From positions 1-64,000 of the forward strand of contig JAJEQY010000007.1 in assembly GCA_020687605.1 (NCBI GenBank): a stretch of DNA of 64,000 nt, read 5' to 3'. A program made the translations under genes and the position numbers. Positions 57,028 through 64,000 of the stretch are shown here, in pieces; positions within the stretch are counted from its first letter, which is position 1, and each line of letters starts with the position of its first letter. This DNA comes from Intestinimonas aquisgranensis. GTDB lineage: Bacteria > Bacillota > Clostridia > Oscillospirales > Oscillospiraceae. A model generated the notes under the pieces. It was given only the letters and a program-made list of their open reading frames with translations. It was not told the origin of the DNA and searched no databases.

Positions 57028-58724
57028 CTGAAAAAATCATGCAAGGCATAAAGCAGATTTCTGAGTTGATCGGACAGGCTGTCAAAAAGCGTGTGGTGTG
57101 CCTTTACCGTGTATCCACGGTAGGCCAGGTGGAAAAGGACGACATTCCCATGCAGAAGCAGTATTGCCGGGAGTTTTGCCGTGGGCAATCCGGCTGGGAG
57201 ATCGTGAAAGAATTTTCCGAAAAAGGAGTTTCCGGCTTCAAAGTCTCCGCCAAGGACAGAGACGCAATACAGGAAATTCAAAAAATGGCCTTGAAAGGCG
57301 AGTTTAATATTCTGCTGGTTTTCATGTTTGACCGCCTGGGCCGCCGGGACGATGAAACGCCTTTTGTCGTGGAGTGGTTTGTCAAGCAGGGCATTGAAGT
57401 CTGGAGCGCCATGGAAGGTCAGCAGCGTTTTGACACCCATGTGGATAAACTCCTGAACTATATCCGTTACTGGCAAGCCTCCGGGGAGAGCATCAAGACC
57501 TCCCTGCGGGTAAAAACCCGGCTGGAACAGTTGACCCAGGAGGGGTATTATACCGGCGGGCGCGTACCGTTTGGCTATCAGGCGGTGAAGCGGGGCCGAA
57601 TCAACAAGAAAAATCACGAGGTCCGCGATCTTGCCATTGAGCCCGGAGAGGCGGAGGTCATGAAAATCATCTTCCAAAAATACGTCTATGAAGGGTACGG
57701 GGCGCTGAGACTGCACCGCTATTTAATGGATCAGGGCCTCCGCACGAAAGACGGCAAGACAATCACAATGGGTATCATCAACCGGGTCATTAAAAACCCT
57801 ATCTGTATTGGAATCATCCAAAAGGGAGAAAGCCAGTCGAGCGTACTGCCCGAACTCAAAATCATTGACGAGGAAGTGTTCGCCAGGGCTCAGGAGATTG
57901 TGCGTGAGCGGGTAGTCCCTCAAAGCGAGGTCCCTCTTACGACCAGAGGGCAGTCCCTTCTGGTGGGGAATGTCTACTGTGGGCATTGTGGCGCACGGCT
58001 CTCACTGGCTACCGCCGGACGGAACTATAAGAAGAAGGACGGAACGGTAGTGAAAAAAACCTATTCCTGCTACAAGTGTTATAACAAAGCTATGGCCGCG
58101 GAGAAATGCGACGGGCAGACCACCTACGGCGTCTCCAAACTGGATAATCTGGTGGATCAAATCATCCACATCCAGCTTCAACGGATTCAAAAAGCCCCGC
58201 CCCAGGCGCTGATTGAAAAACAGCGGGACCGGGAGGCGGAGCAGGTGAAGGCCAAGGCAAAACTTTTGAGGGAGCAATACCAGCAGAAACAGCGGGACTA
58301 CCAGGACTTGAAAGAAGAAACGCTGAAGGTGGTCCGGGGGACCAGCCGCTTGAATGTAGACCTTCTAAACAATCTGATCGAGGAGACTACCGTACAAATG
58401 GCAGAATTGGAAGGTCAAATACGGACAGCGGAAGCCGAACTGCGCGAGGTCCTTTCCGGCGCTGAACAGGTGCGGCAGGAGTACGCCCAGTTAATGGATT
58501 GGGCGGGGTTGTATGATAATTGCTCCTTCGAGGCAAAGAAAATGATTGCGGCGCAGTTTGTGAAAGCGGTCCGGGTCAAGCGCGGCTATGAGGTGGACAT
58601 TGAATTTAATGTTTCCTTTGAGGAATTTCAGACCCTTTATCTGGAGCCGGAGAGTGAGGAAGATCGGCGCTCCCGGTCTGCTACTTATCTCTCCCTTGTG
58701 GAGAAATCCGGGCAGGCTGGTTGA
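57024..58724 (+). CDS. Large serine recombinase of the inner ICE
   Basis: A 566-residue integrase. The catalytic domain begins VVCLYRVSTVGQVEKDDIPMQKQYCREF (Ser in RVST) and includes FMFDRLGRRDDETPF. The recombinase domain (VPFGYQAVKRG) follows, then a zinc ribbon (CGHCGARLSL ... CYKC) and a C-terminal coiled coil (about 410-500). It sits 108 bp from the right attachment core, so it should drive integration into, and excision from, the outer recombinase gene. GAGAGG precedes ATG 57024; an earlier ATG lacks a ribosome site. Confidence 0.93.
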   Translation: MAEKIMQGIKQISELIGQAVKKRVVCLYRVSTVGQVEKDDIPMQKQYCREFCRGQSGWEIVKEFSEKGVSGFKVSAKDRDAIQEIQKMALKGEFNILLVFMFDRLGRRDDETPFVVEWFVKQGIEVWSAMEGQQRFDTHVDKLLNYIRYWQASGESIKTSLRVKTRLEQLTQEGYYTGGRVPFGYQAVKRGRINKKNHEVRDLAIEPGEAEVMKIIFQKYVYEGYGALRLHRYLMDQGLRTKDGKTITMGIINRVIKNPICIGIIQKGESQSSVLPELKIIDEEVFARAQEIVRERVVPQSEVPLTTRGQSLLVGNVYCGHCGARLSLATAGRNYKKKDGTVVKKTYSCYKCYNKAMAAEKCDGQTTYGVSKLDNLVDQIIHIQLQRIQKAPPQALIEKQRDREAEQVKAKAKLLREQYQQKQRDYQDLKEETLKVVRGTSRLNVDLLNNLIEETTVQMAELEGQIRTAEAELREVLSGAEQVRQEYAQLMDWAGLYDNCSFEAKKMIAAQFVKAVRVKRGYEVDIEFNVSFEEFQTLYLEPESEEDRRSRSATYLSLVEKSGQAG

Positions 58725-58827
58725 AAATACGCCCCATCTTCAAGACAATCGACATTTTCTCTTTTATCCAGTTTCTTTCCCGGCAAACAAACTACATAAT
58801 AAAATTCTTTTTGCTAAAAGTGCTTTA

Positions 58828-58836
58828 TTTGGTGTA
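58828..58836. other. Right attachment-site core of the inner ICE
   Basis: TTTGGTGTA, matching 15022-15030 at eight of nine positions, at the point where the outer recombinase N-terminal half stops resembling its family. Confidence 0.85.
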
Positions 58837-59289
58837 CCATTCATTGATGATATTGCGGAAGGGCGTAAACTCGTTGTCGCCCTGAGTGCTGTCTACACCA
58901 TCATTCACCGCAATAAAGTGAATATCATGTTCGGGAAACATGATCTCCGTATACATACCGACTTGCAGATAATCACGTCCGAAACGCGACATATCCTTGA
59001 TGATAACACGCTTGACAAGGCCAGCCTCAATGTCTGCGATCATCTGCTGAAAGCCTGGGCGGTTGAAGGTCGTACCTGAGATGCCGTCATCAACATAGAA
59101 TTTGAAATTGTTATATCCATGCTCACGGGCATACTTTTCCAGGATTTTTTTCTGGTTTACAATGCTATTGCTGTCACCCTGCAATTCATCGTCACGGGAT
59201 AAGCGACAATACAAAGCTGTAAGTTCTTCGGAGCTCATAGCCGTGTAAGGGAATTGAAGCGCGGCAGCGGTGTTTGACTGATAATACAT
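58828..59289 (-). pseudogene. Large serine recombinase of the outer element, N-terminal catalytic half
   Basis: 154 codons with the resolvase fold: TALYCRLSRDDELQGDSNSIVNQKKIL (catalytic Ser), FYVDDGISGTTFNRPGFQQM and VIIKDMSRFGRDYLQVGMYTEIMFP. It ends FRNIINEWYTK, then a TAA inside the ICE. The natural continuation (KDTSKKIRAV) is at 15021 on the same strand. The isolated catalytic domain may be made but should not bind attachment sites well without the C-terminal domains. Confidence 0.93.
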
Positions 59290-59380
59290 AAATACCTCCT
59301 ATCCGGCAGTCAAACACGATATTGAAGCCCAACTTCATTATACCGCGCTTTCTTTTCCCTGTCTGCCTGTTAGGAGGTTT

Positions 59381-59554
59381 TCAAGTCACAGTTTGTTTCT
59401 GAACATCGGCTTTTATCAGGTTCTCCAGTTTGGAGGCTATCGTCTGATTTCCCGTTTGAGGGAAAAAGGAATTGACGATAAAGGTCGTATTGCCGATCTT
59501 CTTTGTGCTCCGCATAGGCGGGGCATATTTATTTTCAGATTGAATTTTCTGCAT
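59381..59554 (-). CDS. tnpW: TnpW-like transposon-encoded protein of the outer element
   Basis: A 57-residue protein: STKKIGNTTFIVNSFFPQTGNQTIASKLENLIKAD matches the TnpW family that accompanies TnpX-type recombinases. The ATG at 59554 is used because AAAGGGG lies upstream. It is transcribed toward the split recombinase. The role is not established in the family. Confidence 0.8.
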   Translation of the reverse strand: MQKIQSENKYAPPMRSTKKIGNTTFIVNSFFPQTGNQTIASKLENLIKADVQKQTVT

Positions 59555-59952
59555 AATAAGGCCCCTTTCATGCCATTTCATTAAAACCATAAAAGAGGCA
59601 GAAAACGGACGGCTGCTGGCCGCAGCTCCACGGGAATCTCACCCCGGCCCATGCTGATGGGTGCGCCGCGCAATGCTTTGAGGGCGTTCAACGCGGGAGT
59701 ATCATTATCCTGTCTGTGTATCCTCGCCCACAGGCTGCCACACCTGTTTCACAGCCTGGTTTTGTCGCTCACCTGTTTGGTAGGGGTCCCTTCCTGCGGA
59801 CTTGCAACAGGGTCATGGCGCACCGGCTGACCGGCTCCACACAGATAGATCGTATCCGTCTGCCTTATGCTGCACCGGTGGCCTCCCGCCGGGCTTTCTT
59901 TTTCAAGGTGACACCATGCGGAAAGGGGAACGCATGGCGGCGAGCCAAAATG
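59555..59952. other. Non-coding stretch between TnpW and the HTH gene
   Basis: About 400 bp. No frame has a ribosome site and sensible composition. It may contain degenerate remains of a gene; nothing specific is seen. Confidence 0.4.
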
Positions 59953-60195
59953 TTAATTCAGCTCAAATTTCAGGATTGCGACGATCAATTTCGTTTCCAG
60001 CCGGTGGCGCAGGTCCTCGTCCACTTGGGTACGATAAACGCCCTGTGCATCATAGCTTGTCCGTGTGGACAATGTAGCTATGTAACCGGAGTAATGCCGT
60101 ACCACCTGGTTTACCGCATCGGGATCACCACTGACAGCGGCAGCAATAACCGGATATGGAAGCAGGGCTGACCGCGTGTTCACGGGTTTAATCAT
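59953..60195 (-). CDS. Small HTH protein (HTH_16 type) of the outer element
   Basis: An 80-residue protein: LLPYPVIAAAVSGDPDAVNQVVRHYSGYIATLSTR, then VDEDLRHRLETKLIVAILKFEL, the helix-turn-helix family found after sigma-like genes in Tn916-type and clostridial transposons. The ATG at 60195 has GGGAGGTG upstream and overlaps the sigma-gene stop by 8 bp, so the two are coupled. Confidence 0.85.
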   Translation of the reverse strand: MIKPVNTRSALLPYPVIAAAVSGDPDAVNQVVRHYSGYIATLSTRTSYDAQGVYRTQVDEDLRHRLETKLIVAILKFELN

Positions 60196-60613
60196 CCGCT
60201 TCACCTCCCATCAGCTCAATTAGCAGCCGATAGGCTTTCCGCTTGTGGGTGTTGACCGTCCGACGGGCCATGTGCATGATCTCGCCGATCTCACGGTCTG
60301 CCAATTCCAAAAACCAGAACATCAGGAAGATGTCCCGATCCTTTGGAGGCAGAATGTTCAGCGCATCAGCCAGCCGGTCATCTTCAATCAGGATCACATC
60401 ATTTCCCACCGGGAAAGGTGTGTATTCCCAGGGATACCGGTCCCACGCCGCAAGCTGCTCCATCGCTTCCTCCGGCAGCTCGCTGAAAGGAACTTCCTGC
60501 TTCTGCCTGCGGCTGATCTCTCGATAGCCATTACAGGCTTCGCATTTCAGAACCTTTTTGCAATAGCTGTCAAAAGTATGCTGCTTATGCTCGTAGTAGC
60601 GTTCAGGTGTCAT
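60188..60613 (-). CDS. Sigma-70-like protein of the outer element
   Basis: A 141-residue protein: MTPERYYEHKQHTFDSYCKKVLKCEACNGYREISRRQKQ, then a region-4 HTH (LNILPPKDRDIFLMFWFLELADREIGEIMHMARRTVNTHKRKAYRLLIEL). These proteins regulate conjugative transposons. The start at 60613 has a very strong GGAGGTGAG site. A second in-frame ATG at 60736 also has AGGAG and would add 41 residues, so two products are possible. Confidence 0.85.
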   Translation of the reverse strand: MTPERYYEHKQHTFDSYCKKVLKCEACNGYREISRRQKQEVPFSELPEEAMEQLAAWDRYPWEYTPFPVGNDVILIEDDRLADALNILPPKDRDIFLMFWFLELADREIGEIMHMARRTVNTHKRKAYRLLIELMGGEADD

Positions 60614-60736
60614 AATCTCACCTCCTTTTGTCCCAGGAGGGAGGTCATTTCTTCCCCTTTCGCCCACTACTCGTTCTGCTACGGTCGCTTTTGGCCGATT
60701 ATCAGGATGATTTTCAAAAAAAGATTTGCCGTTCAT

Positions 60737-61155
60737 ATTTTTCTCCTTTCGTTTCGTGCGGGTGAATTGACCAGCGCGAAACGAAGGTGGTGAACGGCAG
60801 CCGATAGAAAAACAGAAAAAACGACAAAAAACGCCTGCCCGCAAGTTGCGGACAGGCGTAAAGGAATTATAAGAAATATTTACATGAATTGTGTGTTCAT
60901 CTTTATAACCGCAGCATCCCAGCAATCGGTGAAGGCTTTTTTGACAATGTAAAGCCTATATGATTTTGCTTGAATATTGCGGCCTTCATGGCGGCTCCCT
61001 CCGTGGGCCGCCGCTCCTGGTATCACTCTCCTTCAGGCAAAATAAGAGCGGCGGCCTTGATTTCTCAAAGCCGCCGCTGGTTGAATAGGCGCGTCGAAAG
61101 GGCTACCGTGCGACGGCTTTTTTTCTTTGCCGTCGCCCGGCAGATTCAATTTTGT
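60737..61155. other. Intergenic region with terminators
   Basis: About 420 bp. It includes a minus-strand terminator at 60820-60859, a GC hairpin at 61047-61078 (AGCGGCGGC / GCCGCCGCT), and a short GTCG...CGAC stem before TTTTTTT near 61127. No gene is seen. It separates the secreted-protein gene from the sigma/HTH operon. Confidence 0.5.
60820..60859 (-). terminator. Terminator upstream of the sigma-like gene
   Basis: A 14-bp stem at 60831-60844 / 60846-60859 (ACGCCTG...) with one mismatch, followed on the minus strand by TTTTTTG. It stops transcripts from the secreted-protein and two-component genes. Confidence 0.75.
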
Positions 61156-61794
61156 TTACTGTTGATGGGCTGCGTCAGCCTCAGCCTGAGTAAGTTGGCC
61201 GTTGTCAACCGCGTCGTTAAGGGCTTTGTCCAGTTCCTCGTTCGATGCGTAGTTGCCGATGTGGACGGACTCGCCGTTTTCTTTCGTCACATTAACACCA
61301 TATTCCGAAACCACATCCTCGGTGGGAGGGATCATGGAATAGGTATCTCCCTCGCCGTTATCCTTGGAATATAAGGTCCCGCTTTTGATGCTTTCAAGTG
61401 TTTCTTGATATTCGGCGATGGTGGCATCTACGCTTTCCTGTGTCCATTCGTGAAAAACTCCCTGCCCGTCATACCAGCCATCGCCTGTGCCGATCAGGGC
61501 CTCCAGTTCTTCCTTTTGGGTGGCGATCCACTTCTCATACTCCTCTGCCGTCCACCATTCAATATCTGGTGCAGGGTTGTTTTTCTCATAGCCCGCTTCC
61601 GCCACCCAATTTTCGCCATCGGTGCTAATGCCATCAGCATCATTGAAAAAGATGTCGGTACTTGACATTTGTGCTGTTTCTTCCGCCGATGTCTTAGGCA
61701 CATCGGTGGCCTGCGCGCTGGCATAGGTAAAACCCGCAAGGCTTAAACACAAGGCCCCGCACAGCCCCGCAACCAGCAGTTTTCTGTTTTTCAT
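61156..61794 (-). CDS. Secreted acidic protein next to a two-component system
   Basis: A 212-residue exported protein: a signal peptide (KNRKLLVAGLCGALCLSLAGFTYASA), then an acidic, helical mature part (IEWWTAEEYEKWIATQKEELEALIGTGDGWYDGQGVFHEWTQESVDATIAEYQETLESI). This WTAEEYEKW pattern is common in secreted proteins beside two-component systems of Clostridia. The ATG at 61794 has GCGAGG upstream. It may be a target of the sensor system; the function is unknown. Confidence 0.7.
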   Translation of the reverse strand: MKNRKLLVAGLCGALCLSLAGFTYASAQATDVPKTSAEETAQMSSTDIFFNDADGISTDGENWVAEAGYEKNNPAPDIEWWTAEEYEKWIATQKEELEALIGTGDGWYDGQGVFHEWTQESVDATIAEYQETLESIKSGTLYSKDNGEGDTYSMIPPTEDVVSEYGVNVTKENGESVHIGNYASNEELDKALNDAVDNGQLTQAEADAAHQQ

Positions 61795-61890
61795 GGAAAA
61801 AACCTCGCTTTCAAGAATTATAGCCATCCCCTTGGGGATGGCTATAATATAGCAAAGAGATTTGGATTGAGTTTGCATGGAATATGGATT

Positions 61891-63351
61891 TCAGATGGAG
61901 TTAAATGTAGATCGCTTAATTGGAACTTTAATCCAGAACAAAACGCCTCTTTTTGTATTTTGAATACCGTATTCTGCATGGTGCATTTCCATGATTTTAC
62001 GAACAATATAAAGCCCCAAACCCGTTCCGCCGGTGTTGCGGTTGCGGGAAGTGTCGGTACGGTAAAATGCTTCAAACAAATGGGAAAGCGCATCCTCCGG
62101 TATATGAACTCCTGTATTTTCAACCTCACAACAAACGGTAGCGTCAGCCTCGGCTAAAGATACCCGGATCAATTCACCCTCAGGGGAATATCGAATGGCA
62201 TTAACTAAAATATTTCGAATTGCCCGTTCCATCTGCGCCGGTTCCATTTCACAGGAAAGTCTGTCAGGAATATTTACTTCAAGTCTCTGTTTCTTTTCTT
62301 CCAGCAAATCTGTTATGGTGGCAATCTGTACCCGAACCAGTTCAGCAAAGTCAGCGGTTTTATATTCGGATTTCTGTTTTCCGTCGGCTTTAGAAACATA
62401 CAGCAGTTCTTTGACCAGTTTTTCCATCCGTTCTACAACAGCAAGTGAGCGTTCCATATATTCTGTGTGGTTTTCATATCCGCTGACTTTGTTCAGCATC
62501 CCAGCTAAATGGCCTTTCAAGATTGTTAGAGGTGTTTTCAGCTCATGGGATGCCGCAGAAAAAAATTCTACCCGCTGGCGTTCTAATTTCTGTTCTTTTT
62601 CGATGTCTGCTTTGAGCTGGTCATTTGCGGTGTGCAGATCATTCAGCGCAGTTGACAAAGATGTGGACAGGGAATTGAGATTTTGAGCCAGACACCCCAA
62701 TTCATCTTCTCGCTCTATACTGCATTGGCCGGAAAAATCCAACGAGGCCATTTGCTCTGATATTTTGCTTAACCGAACAATAGGGCGAGTAATATACCTT
62801 GCATAGATCCAAGAACATAACAACGACAACACAAAGATCATAAGAAGAACATACGGAAATATAGACCACAAGACCTCTGTTGTCTGCTGAACCACAAACA
62901 AATCTACTTGAACCGCCAGTGTATAGCTACTTCCGTCTTTCAAAGTGATGGGATAAAAACTTGTGGTGGTTTTTCCAGAGGAATTTACATCAATGTACGG
63001 TGTATCTTCATCAAATGTTATAGCTGTATCGCCGGAGATGATTTCCGTTTCCGTGGATGTTCCTGCCGGATAAACGACGCTGCCATTTTGATCTTCCACC
63101 CAAAACATGGCATTGGTTTCTTTGGAAAAATCAGATAGAGTTTCCTCACAGTCAGAAAGGTTATCGTAGGCGGCGAGTTGATCTACAAGTTTAATGGCCG
63201 CAGTTTCCGTTGCCTGATTGATCAGCTTTGTATAAGTTGTAGGCAGAAGTTTTGAAATACAGAAATATGTTCCGCTGCAAGCCACTCCCAAAAGAATAAA
63301 TGTAATCAGGAATACTTTAACGGACAGTTTCCCTTTAATGCTCCTTATCAA
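61891..63351 (-). CDS. Sensor histidine kinase of the outer element
   Basis: A 486-residue membrane kinase: helix at 9-31, an extracellular sensor (about 35-155), a second helix near 160-182, HAMP (ARYITRPIVRLSKISEQM), a dimerisation box (FFSAASHELKTPLTILKGH) and an ATPase domain with NILVNAIRYSPEGE and GGTGLGLYIVRKIME. It overlaps the regulator gene by 17 bp. The sensor domain gives no clear ligand. Confidence 0.92.
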   Translation of the reverse strand: MIRSIKGKLSVKVFLITFILLGVACSGTYFCISKLLPTTYTKLINQATETAAIKLVDQLAAYDNLSDCEETLSDFSKETNAMFWVEDQNGSVVYPAGTSTETEIISGDTAITFDEDTPYIDVNSSGKTTTSFYPITLKDGSSYTLAVQVDLFVVQQTTEVLWSIFPYVLLMIFVLSLLCSWIYARYITRPIVRLSKISEQMASLDFSGQCSIEREDELGCLAQNLNSLSTSLSTALNDLHTANDQLKADIEKEQKLERQRVEFFSAASHELKTPLTILKGHLAGMLNKVSGYENHTEYMERSLAVVERMEKLVKELLYVSKADGKQKSEYKTADFAELVRVQIATITDLLEEKKQRLEVNIPDRLSCEMEPAQMERAIRNILVNAIRYSPEGELIRVSLAEADATVCCEVENTGVHIPEDALSHLFEAFYRTDTSRNRNTGGTGLGLYIVRKIMEMHHAEYGIQNTKRGVLFWIKVPIKRSTFNSI

Positions 63352-64000
63352 TTCTATATCCCACCCCTCTAATGGTTTCTATATAATCGGCATCCAACTT
63401 TTTTCGTATATTTTTTATGTGGCTGTCTACAATGCGATCTTCCACAAATGCGTCGTCATCCCAAAGCCGATCAAGAAGCATTTGTCTGGTAAAGACTTTC
63501 CCTTGATTTTCCAACATAAGCCTGAGCAGCGCAAATTCTTTGCTGGTCAAAACGACTTCGTTGCCTTTGTGATATAAATGGAATCCTTCAATATCCATAC
63601 TTAACTCTTTATAGATAAGCAAGGATTGATGTTTATTTTCAGTACCTCCACGGCGAAGAATGGCTGCAATTTTGCACAGCAGTATTTTAGGGGAAAAAGG
63701 TTTTGGAATGTAGTCATCAATTTGCTGCTCAAATCCCTTTAGTTGATTTTCTTCATCCGAGAGAGCGGTAAGCATAATGATCGGCACTTGCGACTTTTGA
63801 CGAATGACCTCACATACACCATAGCCATCAATCTTGGGCAACATAATGTCCAATAGCACAAGACTGATGGTATCGTCAAACTTTGCAATTCCGGCTACAC
63901 CATCATCGGCAATCACTACCTCATACCCTGCGTCGGTCAGATGGTTTTTCAATATATCTTGAATGTCAATGTCATCTTCAATTATTAAAATTTTCTGCAT
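63335..64000 (-). CDS. OmpR/PhoB family response regulator of the outer element
   Basis: A 221-residue regulator starting at the window edge. The receiver has IEDDIDI, the phospho-Asp in LVLLDIMLPKIDGYG, MLTAL and IPKPFSP. The winged helix has LTSKEFALLRLMLENQGKVFTRQMLLDRLW and DSHIKNIRKKL..DYIETIRGVGYRID. It is probably complete, with its promoter outside the window, and forms an operon with the kinase. Confidence 0.92.
   Translation of the reverse strand: MQKILIIEDDIDIQDILKNHLTDAGYEVVIADDGVAGIAKFDDTISLVLLDIMLPKIDGYGVCEVIRQKSQVPIIMLTALSDEENQLKGFEQQIDDYIPKPFSPKILLCKIAAILRRGGTENKHQSLLIYKELSMDIEGFHLYHKGNEVVLTSKEFALLRLMLENQGKVFTRQMLLDRLWDDDAFVEDRIVDSHIKNIRKKLDADYIETIRGVGYRIDKEH

Larger units (their letters stand above)
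15026..58832. mobile_element. Inner integrative conjugative element (about 43.8 kb)
   Basis: Bounded by the two halves of the outer recombinase. It holds a replication initiator with iterons, a double-ParB-domain protein, MobC and relaxase, PcfB, VirD4, Maff2, TrbL, PrgI, VirB4 and NlpC/P60 genes, and a large serine recombinase 108 bp from the right end, the usual place. The conjugation module has the gene order of Tn1549-type ICEs, although Tn1549 itself uses a tyrosine integrase. A palindrome family marks the element. No ParA, topoisomerase or antibiotic-resistance gene is seen. Confidence 0.9.
13801..64000. mobile_element. Outer integrative element, partial, interrupted by the inner ICE
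   Basis: The outer element consists of the split serine recombinase at its left end and, beyond 58.83 kb, TnpW, a small HTH protein, a sigma-70-like protein, a secreted protein and a two-component system, all on the minus strand. This order is typical of clostridial conjugative or mobilisable transposons. Its left end must lie near 13.70-13.80 kb; its right end and conjugation genes are outside the window. The extent is inferred from gene content, not from visible terminal repeats. Confidence 0.65.

Noticed and set aside
56742..58724. The inner ICE as a Tn1549 relative with a tyrosine integrase
   Set aside because: The conjugation genes fit, but the only integrase present is a serine recombinase; no tyrosine integrase was found.
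15022..58836. The two recombinase fragments as independent decayed genes
   Set aside because: Same strand, same phase, complementary domains, shared 9-bp core and an exact family-length sum make a single split gene far more likely.

Overview
The window suggests a GC-rich Bacillota chromosome of class Clostridia, most likely a gut Oscillospiraceae. The grounds are a Gram-positive gene set (TelA and XpaC partners, RecR, an Amt-PII fusion, Spo0A-type and ECF-sigma genes), strong GGAGG ribosome sites, and a Tn1549-like conjugation module. No species is claimed.

Region 1 (1-13.4 kb) is ordinary chromosome: the 3' part of a 5S rRNA gene, a DUF1643 gene, sfsA, an ammonium transporter fused to a PII domain behind a strong leader terminator, a GNAT acetyltransferase coupled to an SGNH hydrolase, a two-component system, a TPM-domain protein with TelA- and XpaC-like genes, threonine ammonia-lyase (ilvA), rpe and recR. 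Directly after recR are three copies of a 107-bp tandem repeat.

Region 2 is a nested pair of mobile elements. An outer element begins near 13.7-13.8 kb and runs off the right edge. Its large serine recombinase gene (minus strand) is cut in two: the C-terminal half lies at 13801-15024 and the N-terminal catalytic half at 58828-59289. The halves share a 9-bp core, TTTGG(C/T)GTA, in the same codon phase. Joined at the core they give one 560-residue recombinase. The 43.8 kb between them (about 15.03-58.83 kb) is a second integrative conjugative element (ICE) whose own large serine recombinase sits at its right end.

The inner ICE carries, left to right: a leader with an attenuator-like terminator; a RepA-like initiator with five 23-bp iterons inside its coding region; a double-ParB-domain protein; ArdC-like and polyvalent accessory proteins; MobC and a MOBP relaxase; a PcfB-like protein; a Fic protein; a sortase with a 1724-residue Cna-B/SpaA adhesin; and a type IV secretion set (VirD4, Maff2, TrbL, PrgI, VirB4, NlpC/P60). 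Fifteen copies and one half copy of an approximately 29-bp palindrome occur between its genes and were not seen elsewhere in the window. Between two of these copies (46.7-55.15 kb) lies a partly AT-rich island of secreted or membrane proteins, IS remnants, an IS110-family element and an interrupted sigma/anti-sigma pair. A stand-alone Spo0A DNA-binding domain, a 650-bp non-coding stretch, a TnpW-like gene and the recombinase close the ICE.

Region 3 (59.3-64 kb) resumes the outer element: TnpW, a small HTH protein, a sigma-70-like protein, a secreted protein and a second two-component system. Excision of the inner ICE would rebuild the outer recombinase in frame, so the inner ICE may act as an on/off switch for the element that houses it.
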